Shown: positions 7,097 through 16,498 of the stretch, piece by piece
Numbering within the stretch: position 1 is the first letter of the stretch
Layout: each line of letters opens with the position of its first letter
Origin: Proteobacteria bacterium ST_bin12
GTDB lineage: Bacteria; Pseudomonadota; Gammaproteobacteria; Burkholderiales; Methylophilaceae
DNA length: 64,000 nt
NCBI GenBank assembly: GCA_002083635.1
Contig: MSXP01000001.1
Span: forward strand, 62,001-126,000
Reading direction: 5' to 3'
Notes under the pieces: generated by a model
What the model saw: only the letters and a program-made list of their open reading frames with translations
Databases searched by the model: none
Told to the model about the DNA's origin: nothing
Made by a program: the position numbers and the translations under genes

Positions 7097-9079
7097 ATGG
7101 CAACACGTAAAGACCTAGCCAACGCTATTCGTGCGTTATCTATGGATGCGGTACAAAAAGCGAATTCAGGCCATCCGGGCGCGCCTATGGGCATGGCAGA
7201 AATCGCTGAAGAGCTTTGGAATAATCACCTGAGCCACAACCCAAAAAATCCTGAATGGTCAAATCGTGACCGTTTCGTTCTCTCTAATGGTCACGGTTCA
7301 ATGTTGATCTATTCATTGCTACACCTGACAGGATATGCCTTGCCAATGAGCGAGCTGCAAACTTTCCGTCAATTGCATTCAAAATGTGCTGGTCACCCGG
7401 AATATGGCTACGCTCCAGGCGTTGAAACAACTACTGGTCCATTAGGCCAAGGTATTGCAAACGGTGTTGGTTTTGCAATGGCTGAAAAATTATTAGCTAA
7501 TCAGTTCAACAAGCCAGGCCACGAAATCGTTGACCATCAAACATACGTGTTTTTAGGCGACGGCTGCATGATGGAAGGCGTTTCTCACGAAGCTTGTGCG
7601 CTAGCTGGTACTTGGGGCTTAGGCAAATTAACAGCGTTTTGGGATGACAACGGCATTTCTATCGATGGTCATATTGAAGGCTGGTATACAGACGACACCG
7701 CTAAACGTTTTGAATCATACGGCTGGCATGTTCAGTCAGTTGACGGCCATGACGTAGCGGCTATCGGCGCAGCCATTGCAGAAGCTAAAAAAGTAACAGA
7801 CAAACCATCATTGATCTGCTGTAAAACAGTCATTGGTATGGGTTCACCAAACAAATCTGGCTCACATGATTGCCATGGTTCTGCGTTAGGTTTAGACGAA
7901 GTTGCCGCAACGCGTGCTAACATTGGTTGGGCGCATGAGCCATTTGTGATTCCAGCAGATGTTTACGCTGGTTGGGACGCAACAGCCAAAGGCGCTAAAG
8001 CTGAAGGTGATTGGAATGCTAAATTTGATGCGTATGCTAAAGCTTATCCAGCTGAAGCGGCAGAATATAAACGCCGCATGGCAGGTGAGTTGCCAGCTAA
8101 TTGGACAGAAGCAACCAATGCAATCATCGCTGCAACAAACGAAAAAGCAGAAGGTGTTGCAACACGTAAAGCATCACAAAACGTCATTGGCGCATTAGCA
8201 CCATTATTGCCTGAATTCTTAGGCGGTTCTGCTGACTTAACTGGTTCAAACTTAACTTCAACAGGTAGCTTTGTACACGTTGATGCGAAAAAACCAGGTA
8301 ACTATATCTCTTACGGCGTTCGTGAGTTCGGTATGTTCGCGATCATGAACGGTATGGCTTTACACGGCGGTTTAATTCCATTTGGCGGTACATTCCATAT
8401 GTTCTCTGATTATGCAAAAAGCGCATTGCGCATGTCTGCATTGATGAAACAACGCACGATTGCTGTATTAACACATGACTCAATCGGTCAAGGTGAAGAC
8501 GGTCCAACCCATCAACCAATCGAAAATACAGCTGGCTTGCGTTACATTCCAAACATGGATGTATGGCGTCCAGGTTCTTCAACAGAAACTGCTGTTGCTT
8601 GGGTGGCTGCAGTTGAGCGCAAAACAGGTCCATCAAGCTTGGTGTTAAGCCGTCAAAACGTGCCTGGCATGAAACACGATGCTGCACAGTTTGCTGGTAT
8701 GCGAAAAGGTGGCTATGTGTTGTCTGATGTTGCTGGCGCACAAGTCATTATTATCGCTAACGGCTCTGAGCTTGAGTTGGCTGTTAAAGCAGCTGCGGAG
8801 TTGAATGCTGCTGGTACTAAAGTACGTGTGGTTTCAATGCCATCAACTAACGTGTTCGACCGTCAAGATAAAGCTTACAAAGATAGCGTGTTAACTCCAG
8901 GCGTAAAACGCGTGGCAGTTGAGGCTGGTGTAACGGATTTCTGGCGTAAATATGTTGGCCTAGAAGGTGCTGTTGTTGGTATCGACACATTCGGTGAATC
9001 AGCTCCTGGCGGCGCATTGATGAAACATTTTGGCTTCACGGTTGAAAACGTGGTGGCAACTGTTAAGTCAGTGTTGTAA
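7097..9079 (+). CDS. tkt: Transketolase
   Basis: A 660-residue cytoplasmic enzyme of full length. It transfers two-carbon ketol units between sugar phosphates in the pentose-phosphate pathway and in the rearrangement branch of the RuMP cycle. Visible motifs: GHPGAPMGMA at the N-terminus, GPLGQGIANGVG, the thiamine-diphosphate motif GDGCMMEGVSHEAC with downstream DDNGISIDG, THDSIGQGEDGPTHQPIE in the pyrimidine domain, and a C-terminal domain ending at 9079. GGGAG lies before the ATG. A strong terminator follows, so gap and pgk probably have their own promoter. This gene heads a central-carbon block. Confidence 0.97.
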   Translation: MATRKDLANAIRALSMDAVQKANSGHPGAPMGMAEIAEELWNNHLSHNPKNPEWSNRDRFVLSNGHGSMLIYSLLHLTGYALPMSELQTFRQLHSKCAGHPEYGYAPGVETTTGPLGQGIANGVGFAMAEKLLANQFNKPGHEIVDHQTYVFLGDGCMMEGVSHEACALAGTWGLGKLTAFWDDNGISIDGHIEGWYTDDTAKRFESYGWHVQSVDGHDVAAIGAAIAEAKKVTDKPSLICCKTVIGMGSPNKSGSHDCHGSALGLDEVAATRANIGWAHEPFVIPADVYAGWDATAKGAKAEGDWNAKFDAYAKAYPAEAAEYKRRMAGELPANWTEATNAIIAATNEKAEGVATRKASQNVIGALAPLLPEFLGGSADLTGSNLTSTGSFVHVDAKKPGNYISYGVREFGMFAIMNGMALHGGLIPFGGTFHMFSDYAKSALRMSALMKQRTIAVLTHDSIGQGEDGPTHQPIENTAGLRYIPNMDVWRPGSSTETAVAWVAAVERKTGPSSLVLSRQNVPGMKHDAAQFAGMRKGGYVLSDVAGAQVIIIANGSELELAVKAAAELNAAGTKVRVVSMPSTNVFDRQDKAYKDSVLTPGVKRVAVEAGVTDFWRKYVGLEGAVVGIDTFGESAPGGALMKHFGFTVENVVATVKSVL

Positions 9080-9099
9080 TTATTGAGTAATTAGTATCG

Positions 9100-9131
9100 A
9101 AAAGAGCCTCTAATTATTGAGGCTCTTTTTA
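9100..9131 (+). terminator. Rho-independent terminator after tkt
   Basis: Perfect 11-base stem AAAAGAGCCTC (9100-9110) and GAGGCTCTTTT (9119-9129) with an 8-base loop and a T-run. It closely resembles the terminator at 5290. Confidence 0.9.
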
Positions 9132-9160
9132 TTTGTAAACCTCTAACTCTTGGAACGAGC

Positions 9161-10165
9161 ATGACGATTAAAGTAGGCATTAATGGTTTTGGGCGCATAG
9201 GGCGTATGGCGTTACGCGCGGCAATACAGGAAAGCGAATTCGCGGATATTGAAGTGGTCGCAATCAATGGAATGCAAGAAATTGATTACATGGCATATAT
9301 GCTGCAATACGACTCTGTGCATGGGCGGTTTAATGGCACTGTTAGTGTTAAAAGTGATGCTTTAATTGTCAACGGTAAAAAAATCGCAGTCAGTAAAGAG
9401 CGCGATCCCTTTCATATTCAGTGGGGAAAAAGCGGTGTCGATGTCGTTATAGATGCTACTGGTGTGTTTTTAACCACAGAAAGTTGTCAGGGCCATTTGG
9501 CAGAGGGTGCAAAAAAAGTAGTGCAATCGGCCCCGGCCAAAGACGACACACCCATGTTTGTATATGGCGTCAATCACGAAAATTATGCAGGGCAGGCAAT
9601 CGTTTCTGCAGCTTCATGCACGACTAATGCGCTAGCGCCAATCGCTAAAGTGTTGAATGACCACTTTGAAATCAAGCGCGGCTTGATGACAACAGTGCAC
9701 GCTGCAACTGCCTCACAAATGGTTGTCGATGGTGCCAGCAACAAAGATTGGCGAGGGGGACGTGGTGTATTCGAAAACATCATTCCATCTAGCACTGGCG
9801 CGGCTAAAGCCGTAGGTGCTGTTATTCCATCTTTAAATAAAAAACTCACTGGTATGGCACTACGCGTACCTAGCGCAAATGTTTCGGTCGTTGATCTAAC
9901 AGTCGAATTAGTCAAAGCAACCAGCTACGCCGATATCTGTGCCGCAATGCAATCTGCATCGAATGGCTCACTCAAAAATGTATTGGCTTACACCAATGAT
10001 AAAGTCGTTTCGACCGATTTTAGAGGTGCGCCAGCGGCCAGCGTATTTGATGCGGACGCTGGCATCATGCTAGATCCAACGTTTGTAAAAGTTGTTGCTT
10101 GGTATGACAATGAATACGGCTACACTTGCAACTTGCTGCGTTTGGTTCAACACATCGCTCAATAA
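9161..10165 (+). CDS. gap: Glyceraldehyde-3-phosphate dehydrogenase, type I
   Basis: A 334-residue enzyme that interconverts glyceraldehyde-3-phosphate and 1,3-bisphosphoglycerate. The Rossmann motif is INGFGRIGR (7-15). The catalytic Cys is C153 in SAASCTTNALAP, and the paired His is H180 in TTVHAATAS. The C-terminal WYDNEYGY is present. The usual Asp after the second beta strand (IND), which binds the adenosine ribose of NAD and disfavours NADP, is Gly37 here (AINGMQEIDY). That could relax coenzyme choice. pgk follows after 45 bases in the same direction. Confidence 0.95.
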   Translation: MTIKVGINGFGRIGRMALRAAIQESEFADIEVVAINGMQEIDYMAYMLQYDSVHGRFNGTVSVKSDALIVNGKKIAVSKERDPFHIQWGKSGVDVVIDATGVFLTTESCQGHLAEGAKKVVQSAPAKDDTPMFVYGVNHENYAGQAIVSAASCTTNALAPIAKVLNDHFEIKRGLMTTVHAATASQMVVDGASNKDWRGGRGVFENIIPSSTGAAKAVGAVIPSLNKKLTGMALRVPSANVSVVDLTVELVKATSYADICAAMQSASNGSLKNVLAYTNDKVVSTDFRGAPAASVFDADAGIMLDPTFVKVVAWYDNEYGYTCNLLRLVQHIAQ

Positions 10166-10210
10166 TTTCGATCAAATTAAGTGTTAAGTTATTGAAATAT
10201 AGGATTAAAA

Positions 10211-11392
10211 ATGAAATTTATTAAAATCACTGACTTAGATTTATCGGGCAAACGTGTGTTGATTCGTTCCGATTTAAACGTACCGGTAGCGGATAGCAAA
10301 GTCACTTCTGATGCGCGTATCACGGCCAGCATGGCAACCATCGAATATGCACTGAAACAAGGCGCCAGAGTCATGGTAACGTCGCATTTAGGTCGCCCAG
10401 AAGAAGGCGTTTACTCAGAAGAAAACTCGCTTAAGCCAGTGGTTGATGTCATTTCAGCCAAACTAAACAAACCCGTGCGCTTGCTTAAAGATTGGGTAAA
10501 TGGTGGTTTTGAAGTGGCGGCGGGTGAGTTGGTGGTTTTAGAAAATTGCCGTTTTAATGTGGGCGAAAAAAAGAATAAAGACGAAACCGCGCAAGCTTAT
10601 GCAAAGCTTTGTGACGTCTTTGTAATGGATGCTTTTGGCACTGCACACCGTGCAGAAGCCAGCACGCATGGCGTGGCAAAGTTTGCGCCAATCGCTTGTG
10701 CAGGTCTGCTGTTGGCTGAAGAGTTAGATGCCCTGACAAAAGCTTTGTTGAACCCAGCACGACCAATGGTAGCGATTGTGGGCGGAAGCAAAGTTTCAAC
10801 TAAATTAACGGTTTTAGAGAGTTTGTCTGAAAAGGTAGATCAAATGGTGGTTGGCGGAGGTATTGCCAATACTTTTTTAAAAGCAGCCGGTTTTGAAGTC
10901 GGTAAATCGTTGTATGAAGACGATTTAGTGCCTGTAGCGCGCACCTTAATGGACAAAATGAGCAAAAGAGGCGCAGCAGTACCGATTGCAGTGGACGTTG
11001 TTTGTGGCAAAAAGTTTGACGCAAACGAGCCAGCAGTGAAGAAAGACGCGGCTTTAGTAGCAACGGACGATATGATTTTTGATATTGGCGCGAAATCTGC
11101 TAATGAATTAGTAGAGATTATTAAAAATGCAGGAACAGTGGTTTGGAATGGCCCAGTTGGTGTGTTTGAATTTGACCAATTTGGCGAAGGTACAAAAACG
11201 ATTGCTCATGCAATTGCCAATACCAAAGCATTCACATTGGCAGGCGGTGGCGACACCATTGCGGCGATTCAAAAATACGATATTTACGACAAAATTAGCT
11301 ATATTTCGACCGCAGGCGGCGCGTTTTTAGAGTTTTTAGAAGGCAAGACTTTGCCAGCTGTAGAGATTTTAGAAAGCCGCGCAAAAGCTTAG
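10211..11392 (+). CDS. pgk: Phosphoglycerate kinase
   Basis: A 393-residue cytoplasmic glycolytic/gluconeogenic enzyme that transfers phosphate between 1,3-bisphosphoglycerate and ADP. Motifs: GKRVLIRSDLNVPV at the N-terminus with the substrate-binding SDLN, TSHLGRP, LENCRFN, DAFGTAHR, IVGGSKVSTK, and the nucleotide site GGGDTIAA near the C-terminus with STAGGAFLE. AGGA lies 7 bases before the ATG. It follows gap; the next gene is a convergent glycosyltransferase rather than pyk or fba, which often follow in relatives. Confidence 0.97.
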   Translation: MKFIKITDLDLSGKRVLIRSDLNVPVADSKVTSDARITASMATIEYALKQGARVMVTSHLGRPEEGVYSEENSLKPVVDVISAKLNKPVRLLKDWVNGGFEVAAGELVVLENCRFNVGEKKNKDETAQAYAKLCDVFVMDAFGTAHRAEASTHGVAKFAPIACAGLLLAEELDALTKALLNPARPMVAIVGGSKVSTKLTVLESLSEKVDQMVVGGGIANTFLKAAGFEVGKSLYEDDLVPVARTLMDKMSKRGAAVPIAVDVVCGKKFDANEPAVKKDAALVATDDMIFDIGAKSANELVEIIKNAGTVVWNGPVGVFEFDQFGEGTKTIAHAIANTKAFTLAGGGDTIAAIQKYDIYDKISYISTAGGAFLEFLEGKTLPAVEILESRAKA

Positions 11393-11420
11393 ATTTTATT
11401 AGTAAATCTGAAAATGGCTG

Positions 11421-12611
11421 CTAGTAGATGTAGTCGCCATTTTCCAGCGCATTTTCTCTAAGAAATTGCCTAGATTTTTCTGAGTCTTCAAGCCAAGCGG
11501 AAACAAGCTGCCCATATTTCACAGGTATTTGTAGCTTATCCCACGCGTGTTCAGATGCAAGCGAAAGCTTTTCATACATATCAGCATTATTAATAAGTTC
11601 TTTCATTGCTAGTTCGAGACATTCGATATTTTTTGCAGGATAAACTACTGCCGAAACTTGATTAATCAGACGTCCAGCGAACATAGGATGGTCTGAAGCG
11701 ATAATAGGCGTTCTTGAAGTTAATGCCTCATAAATAGTTAATGGCAAGCCTTCTGGATATTCGTGGTGACTTGAGATAACGACAGTATCAGCATCTCGCA
11801 TTAACCCTAGAATATGTTGATGATTGACTAAGCCAGTGAATATCACCTTGCCTTCAACATCTAATTTTATCGCTAGCTGTTGAAAAGTGTCGAGTTCTCC
11901 TTTACCAATAATTTTTAAACACACATCAAACCCTTCCTTATTCAAATTTGATATCGCTTGAATAATGTCTCCAACGCCTTTTGATTCTGCTACGTAGCCA
12001 ACAAAAATAAATTCCCAGCTATTTTTATTAGGATGCTTTTTGGCTAAAAAATCTTTTGGCGATGTATTATGTGGCCAGTCCCATGGAATAATTTTTTTAG
12101 GGCTCACGCCTATTTTTTTTAGAGATAAACAAGAGTTAATATTGTGATTACCAATCCACCTTATATTTTTATGGTTAAAACAGGATTTTAGGAAAAAAGC
12201 GATTAGTTTTTGTTTAAAAGTTTCTTGCTTGAAAGAATCTGCAAGTGCCAAAGAAATATTAAACCCACCTAAGATTGATTTAAAAATCACTTTTCTAAGA
12301 GGGGTGGTAAAAAGTATATGGGTAGGTCTTATCTCGTTAATTTTCTGCCAAATAACATCTTCATCAGCATTAGTGCTACCCAGCCCAATTGCTCTGACAC
12401 CGTTATCAAGCAATTCATCGTAGTAGTTTGCAGTAATACAGACAACGGTTGTAACCGAGATATTGTTTTCAACTAGACTACCCAAGAAATCAACAGAGTA
12501 TTGTTGTGCGTGATAGGTCTCACCACCGCCATTTTTGAGTGTGTTGTATGCTTCTTTATAGTCTCCTGCATAATTAATAACGAGAAGATTTTTTTTGTTT
12601 GGCATAGGCAT
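11421..12611 (-). CDS. Glycosyltransferase, GT4-like (GT-B fold)
   Basis: A protein of about 396 residues with a two-domain GT-B layout. The C-terminal half carries FIFVGYVAESKGVGDII, VIFTGLVNHQHI, DTVVISSHHEYPEGLPLTIYEAL and TPIIASDHPMF, which is the donor-binding EX7E-like region of GT4 enzymes. It probably adds a sugar to a surface polysaccharide, lipid or protein; the acceptor is unknown. ATG 12611, ATG 12605 and TTG 12632 are all possible starts, none with a clear ribosome site. It is more AT-rich than its neighbours, reads against pgk and pyk, and stands alone, all consistent with acquisition by transfer. A 9-base inverted repeat (11410-11418, 11436-11444) overlaps its 3' end. Confidence 0.85.
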   Translation of the reverse strand: MPMPNKKNLLVINYAGDYKEAYNTLKNGGGETYHAQQYSVDFLGSLVENNISVTTVVCITANYYDELLDNGVRAIGLGSTNADEDVIWQKINEIRPTHILFTTPLRKVIFKSILGGFNISLALADSFKQETFKQKLIAFFLKSCFNHKNIRWIGNHNINSCLSLKKIGVSPKKIIPWDWPHNTSPKDFLAKKHPNKNSWEFIFVGYVAESKGVGDIIQAISNLNKEGFDVCLKIIGKGELDTFQQLAIKLDVEGKVIFTGLVNHQHILGLMRDADTVVISSHHEYPEGLPLTIYEALTSRTPIIASDHPMFAGRLINQVSAVVYPAKNIECLELAMKELINNADMYEKLSLASEHAWDKLQIPVKYGQLVSAWLEDSEKSRQFLRENALENGDYIY

Positions 12612-12632
12612 GGCTGTAATTGTGTGAGTCAA

Positions 12633-12969
12633 TAGTTATTTTTTAAATACTTTCATAGCACAGCTATGTTAGCAGAAAACATAAAGTGCAACATTCGTAT
12701 AACTTAGCTTAATTTTTTGATGGGCTAACAAAACTGTATGCACCTTAATAGGGAAAATGAGCCAAACTAGAGCGATTAATTTGTTTATGGCTATTCTAGG
12801 TTTAAAAAAAGACAAGTGAATAAGCTGTTTATTGGGCAATATAGGGTCTCTATAGACATTGAATACAAATTTTAATATTGGTGTGGAACCTGCTTATCAA
12901 TTATGTAATTAGTAACAATATTGCAGTGATGGCTAATTAGAATAATCAATAATAAGGAATGAATAAACG
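12633..12969. other. AT-rich intergenic region before pyk
   Basis: A 337-base AT-rich gap between the glycosyltransferase and pyk. It must contain the pyk promoter. A 20-codon ORF starts at 12757 but has no support. I see no RNA gene or repeat. Confidence 0.35.
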
Positions 12970-14397
12970 ATGTTACGTAAAACAAAGATTGTAGCCACTT
13001 TAGGTCCCGCATCGAGCAGTGAAGAAATGATTGCGCGCATGATTACGGCGGGCGTTAATCTGGTGCGACTAAATTTTTCACATGGCACTGCGGCAGAACA
13101 TATTAGCCGCGCCGAAATCGTGCGTAATATCGCGCTTAAATTAGGACGTCCAGTCGGTGTGCTATGCGATTTACAAGGCCCTAAAATTAGAATTGGTAAA
13201 TTTGAGTTAGGTAAAGTAACTTTAAAAACAGGTGATTTATTTATTTTAGATGCCGATTGTATGCTTGGAAACCAAGATAAAGTTGGCTTGGATTATAAAG
13301 CCCTGCCGCAAGAAGTGACCGAGGGCGTAGTGCTGCTGTTGGATGACGGCCGCATTACTATGCAGGTAGACCGTATCCGAAACAATCAAATCCACTGCGT
13401 GATTTTAAGTGGAGGAGTGCTCAGTAATAATAAGGGTATTAATCGAGCAGGTGGTGGTTTGTCTGCCGATGCCTTAACTTTAAAAGATAAAGAAGATTTA
13501 AAAACGGCGGTGGCATTAGAGGCTGATTATATTGCGATTTCATTTCCAAAATCAGCTCAAGATGTAGAGCTGGCGCGCAGTTTGGTTAAAAAAGCAGGTG
13601 GTACGGCCAGCATTGTGGCAAAAATTGAGCGCGCAGAAGCGATTGACAACCTAAAAGAGATTATTGCCGTGAGTGATGCAATTATGGTGGCGCGCGGTGA
13701 TTTGGGTGTAGAAGTAGGCGATGCCGCTGTGCCGGGTTTGCAAAAACGCATGATACGCATGGCGCGCGCACAAAATAAGCTAGTCATTACCGCTACACAA
13801 ATGATGGAATCTATGATTAGTAGCCCGATTCCCACACGGGCAGAGGTGTCAGATGTGGCGAATGCAGTGCTAGATGGCACGGATGCGGTCATGCTGTCTG
13901 CCGAAACCGCCAGTGGGCAATATCCGCTAGAAACGGTTAAAGCCGTAGATAGAATTTGTGTGGAAGCCGAAAAAGAATATGAAATTGCCAATGTCAGTCA
14001 AAAACGTGCAGAGCCGCACCAACAAACAGATGAAGCGATAGCGGCAGCTACTATTTATGTGTCTAAATATCTGAATGTGAAAGCGATTGCCGCCTTAACG
14101 CAATCGGGAAATGCCGCGCAATGGTTGTCGCGCGCCGATAGTGGCGCGCCCATTTATGCGCTATCGCCCAATAAAATCGCACGCCGCAAGCTTACTTTGC
14201 ATCGCAATGTGTTTCCTTACCCTATTGAGCAAGAAGACAAAAATAGGGATGAAATTTTGCATGAAATGGAACAAGTGATGTTAAGAAACGGCGCGGTTGC
14301 GACTGGCGATACGGTGCTTTTAACATTTGGTGAGCCCATTGGCAGCCCAGGCGGCACCAATACACTCAAAGTGGTTAAAGTAGGCGATTTGACTTAA
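12970..14397 (+). CDS. pyk: Pyruvate kinase
   Basis: A 475-residue cytoplasmic enzyme making ATP and pyruvate from phosphoenolpyruvate. Motifs: RKTKIVATLGPASSS, VRLNFSHG, CDLQGPKIR, the catalytic IVAKIERAEAIDN and MVARGDLGVEVG, ITATQMMESMI, and GTDAVMLSAETASGQYP. The C-terminal allosteric domain is complete. AAGGAAT lies before the ATG. It shares direction with tkt, gap and pgk but is split from them by the glycosyltransferase gene. Confidence 0.96.
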   Translation: MLRKTKIVATLGPASSSEEMIARMITAGVNLVRLNFSHGTAAEHISRAEIVRNIALKLGRPVGVLCDLQGPKIRIGKFELGKVTLKTGDLFILDADCMLGNQDKVGLDYKALPQEVTEGVVLLLDDGRITMQVDRIRNNQIHCVILSGGVLSNNKGINRAGGGLSADALTLKDKEDLKTAVALEADYIAISFPKSAQDVELARSLVKKAGGTASIVAKIERAEAIDNLKEIIAVSDAIMVARGDLGVEVGDAAVPGLQKRMIRMARAQNKLVITATQMMESMISSPIPTRAEVSDVANAVLDGTDAVMLSAETASGQYPLETVKAVDRICVEAEKEYEIANVSQKRAEPHQQTDEAIAAATIYVSKYLNVKAIAALTQSGNAAQWLSRADSGAPIYALSPNKIARRKLTLHRNVFPYPIEQEDKNRDEILHEMEQVMLRNGAVATGDTVLLTFGEPIGSPGGTNTLKVVKVGDLT

Positions 14398-14540
14398 GCA
14401 AGCTAGATGTTTAAGTATTTTTACTGAACTTAATACATTTTAAGCCCCAAAAATTCGCAGCAATCACCCGTATAAATGACTAGTGCAAATTAGCTTGCAC
14501 AATTTATAATTCAACTCTTCTACCATTTGCATCAATCATC

Positions 14541-15449
14541 ATGAGCGCACCACTTTTAAAAACCAATATTCAAAGCTTAACCTTAATTCATCAAGGAAAA
14601 GTACGCGATATCTATGCTATAGATGACAAAACCATGTTGCTAGTGAGTACTGATCGGCTGTCTGCATTTGATGTGATTTTGCCCACAGGTATTGCCAATA
14701 AAGGCGCTATGCTCACGCAAATGGCTAATTTTTGGTTTGAAAAATTAAATCATGTAGTGCCTAACCACTTAACAGGCATAAAGCCAGAGTCAGTGGTTTC
14801 TGCAGTAGACAAAGCGCAATTAGGTAGTGGAAATTTAAGCCGAGCGGTAATAGTGAAAAAACTCAAACCATTGCCAATAGAGGCGATTGTGCGCGGATAC
14901 TTGGTGGGTAGCGGTTGGAAAGAATACAAAGCCAAAGGCACAGTGTGCGGCATTCAACTGTCAGCAGGCTTGCAAGAGGCATCAAAACTGCCAGCACCGA
15001 TTTTTACGCCGTCATCTAAAGCCGCAGTAGGCGAGCACGATGAAAATATCAGCTTGAACCAATGCGCAGCTTTAATTGGCACAGAGATGGCTGAAAAAGT
15101 CGCTAAAGTGGCGATTCAACTTTATAGCGAAGCGGCTGAATATGCATTAACACGCGGCATTATTATTGCTGATACCAAATTTGAATTTGGCTTAGATAGC
15201 GATGGCGTGTTGCATGTAATGGATGAAGTGTTAACACCAGATTCATCCCGATTTTGGCCTGCCGAAAGCTATCAAGTTGGTAGCAATCCGCCCAGCTACG
15301 ATAAGCAATATGTGCGCGATTGGCTGGAAAGCATTCAATGGAATAAAGCGCCGCCTGCACCGGCATTACCTGATGATGTCGCAAAACGCACATCTGAAAA
15401 ATATCTAGAAGCGTATGAGAAGTTAACAGGCCAACAGTTAACGACTTAA
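14541..15449 (+). CDS. purC: Phosphoribosylaminoimidazole-succinocarboxamide synthase (SAICAR synthase)
   Basis: A 302-residue purine-synthesis enzyme joining aspartate to CAIR with ATP. It starts HQGKVRDIYAI, the family's HxGKVRDxY nucleotide motif, then VSTDRLSAFDVILP, EAIVRGYLVGSGWKEY, IADTKFEFG and MDEVLTPDSSRFWP. The length fits the longer SAICAR synthases. TATAAT at 14505-14510 could be a -10 element, and a GTGCAA/TTGCAC inverted repeat (14483-14500) lies just upstream. The DUF1232 gene follows after 29 bases. Confidence 0.96.
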   Translation: MSAPLLKTNIQSLTLIHQGKVRDIYAIDDKTMLLVSTDRLSAFDVILPTGIANKGAMLTQMANFWFEKLNHVVPNHLTGIKPESVVSAVDKAQLGSGNLSRAVIVKKLKPLPIEAIVRGYLVGSGWKEYKAKGTVCGIQLSAGLQEASKLPAPIFTPSSKAAVGEHDENISLNQCAALIGTEMAEKVAKVAIQLYSEAAEYALTRGIIIADTKFEFGLDSDGVLHVMDEVLTPDSSRFWPAESYQVGSNPPSYDKQYVRDWLESIQWNKAPPAPALPDDVAKRTSEKYLEAYEKLTGQQLTT

Positions 15450-15478
15450 CCCATAAAACGCAGGAAAAATTCATTCGC

Positions 15479-15745
15479 ATGTTAGATAAACTCAGGCAAA
15501 TAGCAGCGCGATTAAAGGCAGAGTTTGTTTTTTACCAACGCCTGCAAAAACATCCGCAAACCCCTAAATTGGCGAAAGCTTTGCTGTGGTTGGCAATCGG
15601 CTATGTATTAATGCCATTTGATTTAATCCCTGATTTTATTCCCATTATCGGGCAATTGGATGAAATGGTCATTATTCCTATTCTGTTGTATTGTGCGTTA
15701 AAATTAACGCCACAAGCCGTTGTGGCCGAATGCAGGAGTGAATGA
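15479..15745 (+). CDS. DUF1232 (YkvA-type) small membrane protein
   Basis: An 88-residue protein with the DUF1232 core: LAKALLWLAIGYVLMPFDLI, then PDFIPIIGQLDEMVIIPILL, forming two hydrophobic helices around the conserved PxDLIPDFIP signature. The function is unknown. It overlaps the DedA gene by ATGA, indicating translational coupling and possibly a shared membrane role. Confidence 0.88.
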   Translation: MLDKLRQIAARLKAEFVFYQRLQKHPQTPKLAKALLWLAIGYVLMPFDLIPDFIPIIGQLDEMVIIPILLYCALKLTPQAVVAECRSE

Positions 15746-16392
15746 GCATGATGGACTATTTGATACAAACGTGGCAGATGGTTTTAAACTTTGATGCGCA
15801 TTTGCCAGATTTAGTCTCCATGCATGCAAACATGGTTTATTTTATTGTGTTTGGTGTCATTTTTTTGCAAATTGGCATACTGCCTTTCTTTTTTCTGCCG
15901 AGTAATCCATTTTTATTTGTGTGTGGTGCAGTCTGGGCAGCCTCTCATTTAAGTATCAGCTTACTTTTAGTCGTTTTAACAGCGGCGGCCATATTGGGCA
16001 ACTTATGTGGATACGGTTTGGGCAAAACTTTAGGGCAGATATTTTTTGTTAACTATTTAAAATGGCCAAATCAAACAACGCTGGATAAAACGCGTGTTTT
16101 TTATCATAAGCATGGCGAAAAAGGCTTTTTGTTTTGTCTGTTTTTGCCTGTGGTAAGAACAATTGCACCATTTTTAGCAGGTATTACGCAGATGGTTTTT
16201 TATAAGTTTGTACGTTCAGCCTCTGCTGGATCGGCATTGTGGGTGTTGACTTGCGTGTTGATGGGTTATTTCTTTGGCAATATTCCCATTATTATGCATC
16301 ATTTAGGCACTTTTACTTTAGCAGGTTTGGCTGTGGTGTTGCTGGTTATGATTTGTAAAAAAAGCTGGGAATATTTCAATAAATTAAATTAG
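15742..16392 (+). CDS. DedA-family inner-membrane protein
   Basis: A 216-residue multi-pass protein of the DedA (SNARE-associated/VTT) family. It has FFFLPSNPFLFVCGA, GNLCGYGLGKTLG, a KHGEKGFLFCLFLPVVRTIAPFLAGIT segment with the conserved Arg in the membrane, and a C-terminal hydrophobic helix ending KKSWEYF. DedA proteins are half transporters or flippases implicated in undecaprenyl phosphate or phospholipid recycling and membrane homeostasis. The start overlaps the DUF1232 stop (ATGA). Confidence 0.9.
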   Translation: MSMMDYLIQTWQMVLNFDAHLPDLVSMHANMVYFIVFGVIFLQIGILPFFFLPSNPFLFVCGAVWAASHLSISLLLVVLTAAAILGNLCGYGLGKTLGQIFFVNYLKWPNQTTLDKTRVFYHKHGEKGFLFCLFLPVVRTIAPFLAGITQMVFYKFVRSASAGSALWVLTCVLMGYFFGNIPIIMHHLGTFTLAGLAVVLLVMICKKSWEYFNKLN

Positions 16393-16498
16393 CACCAAGT
16401 TTTTTACATTGCCAGCGCTCAATCCTGCATGCGCGTAATCAATCATTAACAAACTTCACGTATAATCCACGTTTTTTTAGTTCAAGGCTATTCTCAAC

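Noticed and set aside
11410..11444. Terminator after pgk
   Set aside because: The 9-base stem has a 17-base loop, no T-run and lies within the 3' end of the glycosyltransferase gene.
14483..14500. PurR-type operator upstream of purC
   Set aside because: The GTGCAA/TTGCAC inverted repeat does not match the known PurR box; kept only as an unassigned dyad.
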